Shown piece after piece: positions 1-12,170 of a DNA stretch of 64,000 nt. The translations under genes were made by a program, and so were the position numbers. This DNA comes from Epiperipatus broadwayi (taxonomy: Eukaryota; Onychophora; Udeonychophora; Euonychophora; Peripatidae), in NCBI GenBank assembly GCA_028023455.1, contig JAQFVV010012395.1:6384001-6448000 (forward strand), given 5' to 3'. A model generated the notes under the pieces. The model searched no databases. It was not told the origin of the DNA and saw nothing but the letters and a program-made list of their open reading frames with translations. How positions within the stretch are numbered: position 1 is the stretch's first letter; each line of letters opens with the position of its first letter.

Positions 1-2190
1 GATGGAGGATTTTATCTACTCCATAAGCATATTCAAAAATTATTAACTAAGCCTAACTCTATGAGGCTACCAAATATTAACTAATAGCAAGATATATACT
101 TCACTTAAACTAACTAAGTTATTTCTAAGAAATTTTTAAAAATACAAAATGTATATCCAATGTTCGAACCAACAAAGCAAACTATGTGTCGAATGACTAC
201 TGTAGAAAATACTTTAAACTTAAATGCATATAAAATTCTAGGCAAGGCACAATGCACACATAACAAAATATTAAATGCTAAAATATAGTGACTAGTTACT
301 TTTAAAATTGTAAATTAAATGCAAGAATATTTACTTCTCGATGAATATAAAATATTTGTAGTTATTATTAATATAACATTCATAAAACAAATGAATGGAT
401 ACTCTCTGATAAACTTCTTTATAAATTTAAAATAAAAATTGAGTAAAACATCCCATTTATATGAAAATAAGACTGTGATATTTAAATCTCTATAAATAAA
501 ATTATTAAATAGAAACTAGCTAGTGTAATGCTTAATAAATAAACTAAATCTACTTAAGAATGGCAAAAAACATTTGCTCATTCAAATAAACCTATTTCAT
601 TTTAAAATTATAACCCTAGTTTACCTGTATATTTATGCAAAAATGTTACAAAAAAAATTAATAGCATAAATATTTTTATGGTTTCTTTTTTTAAAAAACC
701 AATAAAGCAGACCATAAAAAAAAAAAACCATTAACTCAAGTTCATATTTCAGCTCCGTAATGGTTTTTCCATTTCATAATGTGTAGACAATTTATCCAGG
801 TTAAGATATCTATCCGAATTCAAAGCTTCAATTAATACATTTATACACATGGCAATGATTTTCAAACGAAAATGTTCAATAGTTCCTTAATAATACTTTT
901 TTTTTTAAAACAATTTAAAAAAAAAACTTAATAAGATTAAGCCGGCATGAAACAAAATAAATTCTTCAGCTGAACACACTTTAATTTATTTATAGGATCC
1001 AGAGTTCAAAATTGCATATAATAATAATAATATCTTTTTATCTGAATTTCTTTATCCTCTTTTCGGAAAACACTTCTTTTGAAATATAGTTTTTTTTAAA
1101 AATAATTTTCCTAATAATATTCCAAGACGTGTTTTATTTTTAAAACTAATTTCCTTTGATTACTTTTAAATATGAGAGTAGAAATTTTTTTATCATTCAA
1201 GACATTTTTCCATTTATAAGCTATAATTAATGCCATAAAGTTATTTATAAATACTGGCAAATATGACCATTTATAATATACTCAATAACTATAAATTCTT
1301 TATCAATCATTACAGATTGCTTTAAAGTTTTATTTCCGAATACTTGTCCTTTCTTACTGTGTAAATAAGAGTTATCCTTTAAAATGTATATATTATCTGT
1401 TTGCATTTAGCTAAACAAATCATTTTCACATATGTCAAGATATAAGTAATAACTTTTCTTTTTTTTTTTTAAAAAAATCATTCTTTATAGTTTCATTGTA
1501 ATCGAACATAGTAGCTTCCTTATAATGTTCTTTTTTAAACTTAAAAATTTTTGTCTTTTTTTTTTTACATATACTTTTAATCTAACAGGAAAAACAATTA
1601 GTATTTTACTTTCAAAATAGTTTAATGCAACCGAACGTTTATCTATGGAAAGGATTAATAACTCGTTCCTTAACCTTACTTCCAAGTAAAGAAAAATAAG
1701 TTAAAGTCATAATATATGAGATGCTTCATTTATTCTAGACATTTTTTTACTATAATTTCTATGCCTTGACTGAAATTCAAATTGTCAGAAAAATGGATTA
1801 CCTTTCCTTTAGCCCTCCAACATTACAGGACGATTTTAAATATTGTAAACATACTTGTATTTTTTTAGAAATATCAAATTTTTAAAAAAAAATTATTTTA
1901 TTAACAAAATTTTTAAGATCCAGCATCAGTTGAATCAAAACAAGATCAGTCCCTGGATGTCCACTCGATCTCCGTTTTATCTCACAATTTTTCATCCACC
2001 TACAATTCATTTAAAAACCAATAAAAACTATTTTTTTATTAAATTTTAATATTCTGACAAACCAGCTGTGGAATCAATCTACTGACGTAATCAATATAAT
2101 TTTCCCATACCACATGACTTTCAGTTGCAAAGTCAAAATTTTATTATTAACAAATATTATGCAACATTTTTAATGATATTTTATACAACA
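1..2190. other. AT-rich non-coding stretch, no gene recognised
   Basis: Very AT-rich sequence with several homopolymer A or T runs (for example near 900, 1450 and 1560). Short open frames exist, including one at 1485-1685 on the minus strand, but they are lysine/leucine-rich, match no family I recognise and have no convincing splice context. I see no transposon homology to the other repeats of the window. It may be intron or intergenic sequence. Confidence 0.5.
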
Positions 2191-5100
2191 CAATAGTCAT
2201 CATCATCATCAACCATTATCAATCTACTGCAGGATGAAGGTCTCTCCAAGTTTAATCCATCTTCTCTGATCTTTAGCTTCTCTTTTCCACAACACCCCTG
2301 CACATTTTCTTATTTCATCCATCCATCTCACATGTGGTCTCTTTCTGGGTTTTTTACAATCTCTTGGAATCCAGTTTAAAATTTCAATTGTCCATCTATT
2401 ATCATTTCTTCTAGCAATATGTCCAGCCCAACTCCATTTCAATCTTTTAATTTTTTCAATAAGGTCAGTAACACCTGTTTGTTGTCTTACCCATACATTG
2501 CATTTTCGATCTCTTCTTGTTACTCCCAACATACATCTCTCCATACTCCTTTGAGTGGTCTGAAGTCTCTGTATTGCTCTTCTATTAAGTGTCCAAGTCT
2601 CAGATCCATAAGTAAGAACTGGTAAAACACATTTGTTAAAAACCATTCTTTTCAAACACATAGGCATATTTCCTTTTAGTATCAAGTTATTTCTACCAAA
2701 AGCACTCCAACCAAGTTTAATTCTATGATTAATTTCCTCCATTATGTTTCCATCTGTATTAATAATCTGACCTAGGTATTTGTAACTGTTAACTTCTTCT
2801 AATTCTTCATAATCAATCTTTATTTTCATATTTTGAGCAAATCAATTAAACATTACTTTAGTCTTTTTAACATTTATCTTTAGTCCTACTTTTCTACTTT
2901 CATCTGCTAACTCCTGCAACATTTCCTGCAGCTCTGAAGCATTATTTGCAAAAACAACTACATCATCTGCAAAATCTAAATGACTTAAATACTCTCCATT
3001 TACTTTCATTCCTTTAGTTTCCCATTTTAATCCACAAAATACTTCTTGCAGCACTGCTGTAAAAAGTTTTGGAGATATGGAGTCACCTTGCCTTACACCT
3101 TTCTCAATGTTGATTTTTCCAGTATCATTATGTAATCTAATTGTTGCTGTTGCATTTTTATAAATATTCTTTAAAATATGACAATATCCTGGATCTATAC
3201 CTTGATGATCCAATGCTTTAATCACTGAAGAAATGTGTATAGAATCGAATGCCTTTTCATAATCTACAAATCCAAAACATAATGACAACTCATATTCATT
3301 TGTCCTTTCTATGACTTCTCTCAATACCTGGATATGATCTATTGTACTAAAACCACTTTTAAATCCAGCTTGTTCTCTTGGTTGGTGGAAATCCAAAGTT
3401 CTCTGTAGACGAGTTGTAATTATCTTGGTAAAAATTTTATATAAAACTGATAAAAGGCTGATAGGTCTGTAATTTCTAATATCTTCTTTATCACCTTTTT
3501 AAAATATTAATATTATTACTGCATTCTTCCAATCTTCCGGTACATCTTTATCATTTAGACATTTGGTATATAACTTTGCTAAAATTGTTTCTATTTCTTC
3601 ACCTCCTTCTTTTAATATATCAATTATAATTCCATCATTTCCTGGAGCCTTTCCTTTCTTCATACATTTAATTGCATGTCTCACTTCTTCATTTAAAATT
3701 CTGGGCAATTCGGAAGATGTAATAGATATAGGAGGTACTTGTTCTTTATTACTATATAATTCTTGATAAAAATCTTCTACCAATTTCATGATGTCATCTC
3801 TCTTTTTAGTAATAATTCCATCTTTTTTTCTTATTGCAGATATAAATTTCCTACCAATACCAAAATGTTGTTTAACATTCTTGAGACTTTTATTTTCTTC
3901 TACAGCTTTCCTTGCTATTTCACAGTTATACTTTCTTATATCATTTTCAACTCTTTTCCGTACCATTTTACAAAATTCGAGATATTCAATTCTTTTTAAT
4001 ACATCATTTTTGTATATCTTCATATTCCTTCTTTTCTTCATAAATTCTCTAGTCTCAGTAGAAATTTTATTAGTCAATTGCTGCTTTTTTCTACCAGCTA
4101 TCTTTGTTGCAGTTTTTAAAAGTATCAAGTGTATCAGTTATTTTCATATTAATTTCATTCAAATCTGAATCATGTTCAAAATCTCCTAACACTTGAAACC
4201 TATTTGTAAGTTCTAATTTAAATTCATTAGAATGTTTCTGAAGATTAGGAATATCAACTGTAAATATTGTTTTTCTCAATAATTTTTGTCTCTCTAGTTT
4301 TACATTAACACGTAACTTACACCTTACTAATCGATGATCACTTCCTGTGTTAAATTTATTAAGAACATTACAATCTTGAAATATGTATTTCCTGTTAGTC
4401 AAAATATAATCCAATTCTGCTGTACCTTCATTTGGATGCTTCCATGTCCATTTCCTTTTAACATTTTTCTCAAAAAAAGAATTCATAATATAAAGTTTTT
4501 CTTTTTCTGCAAACTCCACAAGTCTATGTCCTCTCTCATTTCTATTACCATAACCAAAATTACCTACAGCAATTTCATCTTTCATTTGTCTACCAATTCT
4601 AGCATTAAAGTCTCCCATAACAATTTTAAAATGTTGTTTACTCTGATCAAAAGCCTTTTGTACATCCATATAAAAATCTTCTACTACTTCATCACTATGA
4701 GAACTTGTTGGGGCATAAACCTGAATTATCTGCATTTGGTATCTGCTATTAAGTTGTATAACTAATCTTGCCACTCTGTCCGATACACCATCAATCTCCA
4801 CAATATTGTTCTTCCACTTTTTATTTATAATGAATCCTACTCCACTTGTATTTCCAATATGTGTGCCTTTATAATAGAGTATATGTCCACTTTTTAAATC
4901 AATTGTTTCTTCACCTTTTCTTCTAACTTCACAAAGTCCAATAATGTCCCATTTAATATAAGACAGTTCTTCTTCTAATTCTTGCAATCTTCCTTCACTT
5001 GAAAGTGATCTGCAGTTGTAAGTACCTAAATAAAAAGTTGTCATCAAATGGCAGCCTGGGTCCACAATCAGGGGATTCTTAGCACCCTCCACCTTCGGCC

Positions 5101-5440
5101 ACCAACTGCTGCCTTGGTTGGTGACTTTACAGCCTCCTGGGAATAAGGGCCATGCTTTATTTTTGTCTGTCATAATTGTATATATGTATTGGAAAAATAT
5201 TTATCATTTACACAAACATTCATTCTGCCTTATCAGGCACTGAGAAGAAAGACCATGGTGTTTCTTGATCTTAAACTCAGAGGTAAAAAGCCAATAAACT
5301 CACCACGATGGCTAATGCGTGTTGGTGAGCAGCCCATCCATGTTCGTATACTATATGAATAATCACATAGTAATAACAGCTGCAACGACAAGAACGTATG
5401 GAGTGGACATTAGGAATTTGCCCTGCTCCTAATGTAATAA
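2191..5440 (-). mobile_element. Near full-length RTE-like LINE
   Basis: A non-LTR retrotransposon of about 3.25 kb on the minus strand, the length typical of RTE elements. Reading from its 5' end it has about 270 bp of leader (5174-5440), one endonuclease-reverse transcriptase frame, and a 3' end in a (TGA)n-type microsatellite (CATCATCATCATCA on the + strand at 2198-2212). A short simple-repeat tail instead of poly-A is characteristic of RTE. The same 3' end recurs at 6.8, 12.2, 20.4, 35.4 and 43.1 kb. Only three lesions interrupt the frame. The exact 5' edge and a target duplication were not resolved. Confidence 0.9.
2224..5173 (-). pseudogene. RTE-like endonuclease-reverse transcriptase, 3 lesions
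   Basis: Encodes a nicking endonuclease fused to a reverse transcriptase, which together perform target-primed reverse transcription. The N-terminal third (4091-5173) is an APE-type endonuclease: catalytic Glu in GLCEVR, VYAPTS, GDFNARIG and the terminal SDHRLV. The reverse transcriptase follows with NYRPIS, motif A (FVDYEKAFDSI), motif B (GVRQGDSISPKLF), motif C (FADDVVVF), motif D (GLKINVKKTK) and motif E (YKYLGQ). The C-terminus holds LPVLTYGSETWT and GHIARR. Breaks are a frameshift between 4091 and 4128, an in-frame TAA at 3499-3501 just before KGDKEDIRN, and a TGA at 2842-2844. The copy at 34.4 kb has CGA at the TGA position, so that stop looks like CpG decay. The first ATG at 5173 opens a short leader before the endonuclease. 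Few lesions suggest a fairly young copy. Confidence 0.9.
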
Positions 5441-6336
5441 ATATAAAATTTAAAGTTATACCCTTTATTAAACCCTTAAATATTTCATTGAAATAATTTT
5501 ATCCACACATTTGCTTTATTTACTTATTTTAAACAATATTGGAATTAAATTATTTTTTTATTCTTATGTTTCCATGTCAATGCATGCACATATTCTCACA
5601 CACATCTGGCCTTACACTAATTGTTTAAAATTATTTTTAAAATTACAACAATAGAATGTTAATGAATATTTAATCTAAATAATTTTTATAACTGAAATGC
5701 TAAACTACAAAACTAATAAGAAATATTCCTATTTCTTTTTTAATAAACACTTATATATCATTTTTTAAAAATTTATTACTTAATTATTCCGACTTCTTTA
5801 TAATATCTAATTATTATTCTTTAGACATTAAAATGGATTATACAGTAGTTATTTTAGAATACATTTAATACTATTTATCAATTCACAATTATTTTTTAAC
5901 ATTTGCTTATGTTAAATTATTACCTAACATCCCTTATCAAACCAACTGACACTATTAAAATATTTAGATTATCCTATTTTAATAATTAACTAAGTTAATT
6001 TCCATTTTTATCATCATTATTTTTTTTAAATCCGAAATTTTAAACAAAAGGTTAAGCTAAGATAACCTTGATTACCTCTTGGAACTAAGTGACACTTCAG
6101 TTAGGTACAATATATATCTTTTATTTGATCTCTACCTCTGAAAATATGTATATATTAATGCATAGAGTGCAGATAACATTGTACATGTTATACATTATCT
6201 TTTTTTAATTACTACTGCATGGATGGCAGTCATGTATAATACACATTTTTATAAAGCACACACTTATAGTACAATTTAATTTAGAAATTACATAGATATC
6301 AACAAAATAATTAATACAAAAATAGAATAATATAAA
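5441..6336. other. AT-rich spacer, nothing recognised
   Basis: No coding frame, RNA gene or repeat of another part of the window was recognised between the leader of the RTE copy and the next RTE fragment. Confidence 0.4.
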
Positions 6337-6785
6337 AGAAAGATTTTTAATAAATGTTTTTTATTAGTGCTTACTTATGGATCTGAAACTTGGACACTTA
6401 ATAGAAGAGCAACACAGAAACACAGGAGAGATTTTAGACCCCTCAAAGAAGTATGGAGAGATGCGTGTTAGGATTAACAAGAAGAAATCAAAAATGCAAT
6501 ATATGGGTAAGAGAACAAACAGGTGTTACTGACCTCATTGAAAAAATTAAAAGACTGAAGTGGAGTTGGACTGGACATATTGCTAGAAGAGATGATAATA
6601 GATGGACAACTGGATTCCAAAAGATTGTAAAATATCCAGAAAGAGACCACATGTGAGATGGATGGATGAAATAAGAAAGTGTGCAGGGGTGATGTGAAGA
6701 AGAAAAGCTAAAGATTGAAGATGGATTGAACTTGAAGAGACATTCATCCTGCAGTGGATTGATAATAGTTGATGATGATAATGAT
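6337..6785 (+). mobile_element. RTE-like LINE, 3' fragment
   Basis: A 5'-truncated copy of the same RTE family. It begins at the stretch equivalent to KRKIFNKC and runs through TYGSETWTLNRRA, RSMERCVLG, the TGVTDLIEKIKRLKWSW block and RWMDEIRK to the GATGATGATAATGATAA tail. Small deletions and stops break the frame (for example around 6410-6450 and TGA near 6655). It is a dead 3' remnant on the opposite strand to the full-length copy. Confidence 0.88.
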
Positions 6786-8396
6786 AATTTTTTTAATAAA
6801 ATGAAAGAAAGGACATTCACATACGTATAATTTTGTATCTAGGTGAGTGAATATACAAATGTATCATTTATCACATGATTTTTCTCTGGCTATTAAATCA
6901 TTTTTATTTTAGCATGTAAAATTAGTAGTATTAATTTTATTCTTTGGAGAATTTAAAATTAATTATATTTAAAAATTTGTCGTATTGATACTGTAGGAGT
7001 AAAATGTCTTCACCTCAGCAACTATATTACTAACTGTATGCATAAGATGAGAAAATGGCTGACTGAGAAATAATTCACAGAGCAAGTAACTCTTACAGGT
7101 GGACATGCATGCAAAATTTACAAATACAAATGTATGAATTTCTAATTATTTTATTTTTTTAAAATTGTAGATTATTGAAACAGTGGCTGGTGAGCCAGTG
7201 GATACAGACATTCGTTTAATTTATTATTTATAAATTTAAAGTAATAAATAAATTGCAGATTGCTTGGAAGGTCATGTAAAGTCAAGCACTAGAAAAGTCT
7301 GGTTGAACTTAAATTCAGGAAGTTTTAGCTCTCAAGTCCTCACCACTTATCATTGTGCCACAATATGCAGAATAATTGTCTGCTCAGAAAGATTTATACT
7401 TATAAGAACATATTTTATTTTTGATTACAATACCCATTTATCTATATATGGTGACAATATAGATCTGTACAAGATGTTGTATGAATTTTTATAAATCAGA
7501 TTATTTATTAATGATATGGTTCACTGTAAAGATACAGATGTTTCATTGTTTATTTATTAAAATATTACTGTAGCAAATTTTATATTATAGTTCCATCAGC
7601 TACTACAAGCTTGAGTAATCATTAGATTCTAGATAATAGTGTATCAATAGCTATCTGTGCAAATTCCTAGACTAATTTCTGAATTATAGCCTTCATCAAG
7701 GGAAAGTTTTGGTTCTCGATCTCCGGATCCAAAAACAGAAACTAATCTGTAAATGTGTATAGAAGGCAATAGATAATGTTTATTTAATAAATTCTGCCAT
7801 TTAGCATATATTGTTTATTCAAGCTTACAATAGATGGCGCAACTGAAGTAATACACACACACAGAATTTTCTGAAAAGCATTGGATAAGCTGGGTTCGGT
7901 GATGTTTATAAGAGGTAGAGGGGCAGATTCTGAAGCTCAAACTCCAGGGATTGTAACCAGCTCTATTACATCCAGTGCTTAAACTTATGAATTCCTGAAC
8001 AATTAAACCATTTGATTATATTTTTATGGGTGACCCAATTTTAGGGTTTGAAAATTTAACCTTTTCATTAGAAATTATTTTTATTTAAAGTAAAATTCCA
8101 GTATTTTACTCATTAAGTTTGGAAAAGTTTATAATGGAATAATTTTCAAAATTTAAATTATGAGGATCTGTAATCCAAGCTTTAAAAAATTATAAATATT
8201 ATTGTTTAATAATTTTAATTAAATTTATTATTTATTTTTTGAGTTTAGGTTTGATCTAATATTTTTTAATATATATTTATTTGATCTTTTTCTGCTATTT
8301 TGTCAAATCTTGGTTATCAGGATTAGTTCACCACTGCTAGTAATTTTTTATTGTTTACCAACATAATTCTCCTTTTATATCTGGAGCGCTTTGTAG
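6786..8396. other. Non-coding stretch with a decayed hammerhead-family relative
   Basis: Mostly unassigned AT-rich sequence. Around 7590-7735, on the minus strand, it resembles the ribozyme repeat family seen at 22.7 kb: GCTTGAGTAATCATTAGAT, CTAGACTAATTTCTGAATTA and CTTCATCAAGG correspond to the unit, the GAAA side and the CUGAUGA side, with the ribozyme pairing largely lost. Near 7905-8020 there is sequence resembling the repeat at 44.05-44.16 kb (ending near AATTCCTGAACAATTAAACC). Confidence 0.4.
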
Positions 8397-8406
8397 TGTG
8401 TTGAAT

Positions 8407-8520
8407 GGAGTGTTTTTTTTTTTCATATGTCATAGCATCGGCCGGGACGCGAACCCACATTCGTCTGCAACCAACTACTTGTTTGCAAGGCGGGTGCGAT
8501 GACCTCTCGGCTTTTTGTTA
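8407..8520 (-). mobile_element. tRNA-derived SINE, copy 1
   Basis: A 114-bp insertion flanked by a perfect 10-bp direct repeat TGTGTTGAAT (8397-8406 and 8521-8530). On the minus strand it has a tRNA-like head with a B-box (GGGTTCGCGTCCC), a short tail and an A-run ending in CAC. The second copy (46197-46296) shares the 3' head, tail and A-run. This copy has extra bases in the anticodon/variable region. The A-tail and target duplication identify a SINE rather than a tRNA gene. Confidence 0.85.
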
Positions 8521-8530
8521 TGTGTTGAAT

Positions 8531-9265
8531 TCTGATAGATCTTGTATTCTAGATACGAAGCCTTTGTATAAGTGAATGGTTAATCATTCCATTCAATGCA
8601 TGTGAAATAAAATCTAACTTTTAATTTTAATTTATTCTGCACAAACTTAATGTATTGGAATTATATTTCTACCAAAAATTGCTCTTTGACATCAGCATTA
8701 ATATGCTTCTATATGATGACCAGAAATTGACCTTCATTGCTATCTCTATTAAAGTCAGTTATGATCAAAATAGAAAACTTTTTTTAAAAAAATATGGAAA
8801 TGAAGGAAGGTTAAGTATAGAGCAAAAATATGTTAAAAATGAATATTAATTTAATGTGAAATGTTTGGATATTTTAAAATAATTTTGTCATTTTTTTCTA
8901 TTTTAAATTTAATTGCTACTTCGTAACTTTTAATAAATTTATAAGTGCATTTTTTATACTTACATTAAAGTATGTAAATGAGAAAATTTAATTAACAATT
9001 TTATTTTAAAAATATTCTAACTAATTAATAAAATTAATAAGCATTTAAAATTAAAACCATCTATCATTTTAATATCTTTCATGTCAAATAGAAAATTGTT
9101 TAATGAATAGTTTATACATACACACACCCATATATTTAATTTTTCAAATATAAAAATGTGAATAGAACTTATATATATATATATAGGCTCACACCCTTGC
9201 ATAAATAGTTATTTGAAATATATTTCACAGATGACAGTTTGGAATAATTTAGATTAAGTAGAATT
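8531..9265. other. AT-rich spacer, nothing recognised
   Basis: No gene recognised. Open frames here are short, low-complexity and without homology that I can name. Confidence 0.4.
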
Positions 9266-9268
9266 GTA

Positions 9269-10144
9269 TTGAAGGGAGTTGCAGTAGCAGGACTAACATA
9301 TGGCGATGATGCGTTATGTATTAGTAAAGGAGTATTAGATTACTTAGAAAAAGTACAAAGGGAAGTAGGAAGACATGCATTAGATGCATATGTGTGGACA
9401 GCAAAGAAAGCAATTCAAGGAGAAATGGGATGGTCATGTTTTTATATGACAGGTGCAAAAAGCAAAAGAAAAATGTTCGGTAGATTACAGTTTATGGATA
9501 ATAAAATAATAGCCAAAATAGTATTTAATTGGTTTATGAATAAAGGGCAGGCAACAAGATGGGTGAGAAAAGTATTGTGGTATGAAGATGATTTGGATAA
9601 AGAATTTATATCAGTATAATTGTACAAAAGGTGGAATAATTGTGTTAGGAGGATTGTTGAGTTTTATAATGATAAAGAATGGGATAGAAGAATAGATGCA
9701 TTAATAAAGAATAGGGAGTTGGAGAGATGGAGAACTAGTATGGAGAGTAAAATGAGTTTAAATATATATAGAAGTAAACGGAACATTGGGTGTGAGTTAA
9801 TTTATGATAATAGCAAGGAAAGTAGTTTATTGTTTAAGGCTCGAACGGGATTTTTAGCAACAAGGGAATATACACGTAAATGGAAAAATATGGGTGATTT
9901 TGTCTGCAAGTTGTGTAAGGAAGGCATAGAAAATATTAGACATTTGTTAATTCAATGTAAATGTTTGAAAGCAGAAAGGGTACAAATAATGAAGTTATTG
10001 AAGAATAAATATGAACAAAATGATTATACAGAAAGTGGGTTATTGGTTTTTATGCTGGGTTTGGGAAAAGATAAGGGGGATTTAGATAATAAGGCCATGG
10101 AGTTGACAAAGAAATGGGTTGGAGCAGATTATGGGAAAACTTAG
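9269..10144 (+). pseudogene. LINE-B ORF2 C-terminal domain, one in-frame stop
   Basis: The C-terminal region of a LINE ORF2 downstream of the reverse transcriptase. It opens with the post-RT block (GLTYGDDALCISKGV, LEKVQREVGRHALDA, KAIQGEMGW, GRLQFMDNK). A TAA at 9617-9619 replaces a Tyr codon present in the 41-kb copy, and the frame then continues unchanged (YKRWNNCVRR...). Near the end a zinc knuckle is visible: CKLC, then His in IRHLLIQC, a Cys-X2-Cys...His-X4-Cys pattern common at LINE C-termini. With a single stop it is the best-preserved LINE-B C-terminus here, but it lacks the catalytic domains. Confidence 0.82.
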
Positions 10145-10262
10145 AGTGGGGAATGGAAAGGGAAGGTAAAGTGGCTAACAGGTTTCTCTGGGCATAGTTG
10201 CTGAGAGATTCCTGACTTTGTATAAGGAGAAGTCGCAGTGCATTACATCACATCACAACAAA
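9270..10262 (+). mobile_element. LINE-B, 5'-truncated 3' portion
   Basis: The 3' third of a second non-LTR retrotransposon family, distinct from the RTE. The open frame is followed by a short 3' UTR ending in AAGGAGAAGTCGCAGTG and an imperfect CATTACATCACATCAC tail. The same 3' UTR and tail end the copies at 10.6, 17.2 and (minus strand) 41.0 kb. I could not assign the clade. Confidence 0.85.
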
Positions 10263-10348
10263 TCTGTATTTTAGCATTGTATAAACAGATATTTTAATTA
10301 TATTTTACAATTGGTGCTTTAGATAAATTCTGATTGCTGATAAACAAA

Positions 10349-10600
10349 GTGATTGTACAGGAAGTGGGTGGGTTTGGAAAAAGATAAGGGGGGTCTAGAT
10401 ATAAAGGGTCATAGAGTGGATAAAGATGATATTGTGGAAATTGGGATGGAACAGAATAGAGAAGAATATGGGAAAAACTTAAAGTGGGGAATGAAAAGGG
10501 GGGGGGTAAGGTGGCTAACAGATTTCTCTGGGAATAGTGACTGAGAGATTCCTGACTTCAATAAAGGAGAAGCCATAGCACATTACATTGCTGACAAGTC
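10349..10600 (+). mobile_element. LINE-B, short 3' end fragment
   Basis: A second 5'-truncated copy only about 90 bp downstream of the first. It starts at ATTGTACAGGAAGTGGGT and includes the terminal coding sequence, the 3' UTR (GATTTCTCTGGGAATAGTG, GAGAGATTCCTGACTTC) and a CATTACATT tail. The frame is broken, including an expanded G-run near 10500. Confidence 0.8.
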
Positions 10601-10789
10601 TGTAGCATTAGTTATCTCTGAACATATGGATAGAATACTAACCATTTGGATTCTACCATAGCCACTGCATTTAGTTTTACAACTTCTAGAGGTAATTGGG
10701 AATAATAGCAAATCAGATATATGTATTTAAGCTATATACACATATCTATATAGAAAATTTTCATATTAAGACAATGACAAAAAAATTAA

Positions 10790-10915
10790 ATCTGAGATGA
10801 TCTAAATGCATTAGATCCAGATCCAAAACTCTCTGGGGTTATGGACAAGATAGTATCGAATATGGATTAATAAGCACTACCATCTAGGATCTATTGTCTA
10901 TTTAAGCTTACAATG
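10790..10915 (+). repeat. Hammerhead-family relative lacking the ribozyme core
   Basis: Matches the general layout of the ribozyme repeat unit (AAATGCATTAGATCCAG, then TCTGGGGTTATGG, CACTACCATCTAGGATC, TTTAAGCTTACAATGG). The segment between the two stem-I arms, which should hold CUGAUGA and GAAA, is absent: CCAAAACTCTC runs straight into TGGGGTTATGG. Similar core-less copies occur near 16.03-16.17 and 45.2-45.35 kb. Confidence 0.5.
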
Positions 10916-11264
10916 GATATCAGTAGTGGAGTAGAATAAATAATTGCTCCTGTAAATAGACATAATTATATAAAAAAAAATAGAGCTATGCAATTATGCA
11001 AAAGTCAAACGGGAATAAATCATATGAAAAAGAAAATCACATGATTGATTAAGTTCTTGCTGAGAGATATTGATTGAGCTAGACAAGGAAGTAGTTGGTT
11101 GGAAAGCAATTCATAATGGTGCTCAAGCAAGTAGACATACTCATGAAATGTATGAATCCAACTTTACAAATGTTTTACTTTTATAACATTTTTTTCAAAC
11201 TGTGAGTTACAGAATATTAAATTCATGGATACATGCAACTTAGGCTTTTACTTTATATGGAGAC

Positions 11265-12170
11265 AGTAAGAAAATTAAGATTGTTAAAGGTATAGGTGCA
11301 GGTAATTTTACCACTCAAAACTATTTAAACCTGTTTTACAACAAATATGTTATGGATTAAGATAGGAAGATGAGAGACTAAAAATAAATGAAGTTTATTT
11401 AAGTCATCTTGTTTTTGCAGATGAGCAGTTGTTTTTACAAACAATGCTGCAGAGCTTCAGAAAATGTTGCAAGAGTTATCAAATGAAAATAAAGTATTAC
11501 TACAGATAAGTGCTAAAAAGTGCAAAGTAATGTTCAATGGATTTTCTCAGAAAAAGAAAATAAATATTGATACTCATGAATTAGAAGTTATTGACTACAA
11601 ATATATTGGTCAGATTATTTCTACAGTTGAAAATATAATGGATGAAATTAATTATAGAATTAAACTTGCATTAGGTGCTTTGATAGAAATATCTTAATAT
11701 TAAAAAGAAATATCTTATGTATTTGAAAAAGGTTTCAATATATGTATTTTACCAATTTTTACTTATTGATCTAAGACTTGGACTCTTAAGAACAATACAA
11801 AGACTTCAGACTACTCAATGAATAATAGATTTATGTTGAAAATAAAAAAAGGGTATCAAAAGCAAAATACTTAGATAATCAAATAAACAGATATCATTGC
11901 CATCATTAAAAGAATTAAGAATCTGAAATAGAGTTAGACTTATTTCTAGAGGATATGATAGTAAATGAACAGTAGAAGTCTCAAATTAGTCCGTAAGAGA
12001 TTATAAAAAATCTGGAAAGAGATCCAATGGAAATGGATAGATAAAATAAAGAGGGTTGCTGGAATGATGTGAAGAGAAGAGACTATGGATTAGAGAAACT
12101 TGATTAAACTTGGAGAGACCTTAATTTTGCAGTGAATTGATAATGGTCCCAAATAATGATAATATTGATT
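11265..12170 (+). mobile_element. RTE-like LINE, old 3' fragment
   Basis: A strongly diverged copy of the RTE 3' half. Recognisable pieces are the region equivalent to GKINIEKGV, YLSHL-FADE near 11400, a frame at 11464-11697 (MLQELSNENK, NVKKTK-like CKVMFNGFSQ, IGQIISTVENIMDEINYRIKL), then decayed TYGSETWT and RRDR-like parts, ending near GAATTGATAATGG at about 12140. Catalytic Asp residues are lost. Confidence 0.8.

Noticed and set aside
1485-1685. A minus-strand 66-codon frame
   Set aside because: Lysine/leucine-rich translation of AT-rich sequence, with no motif, promoter or splice support.
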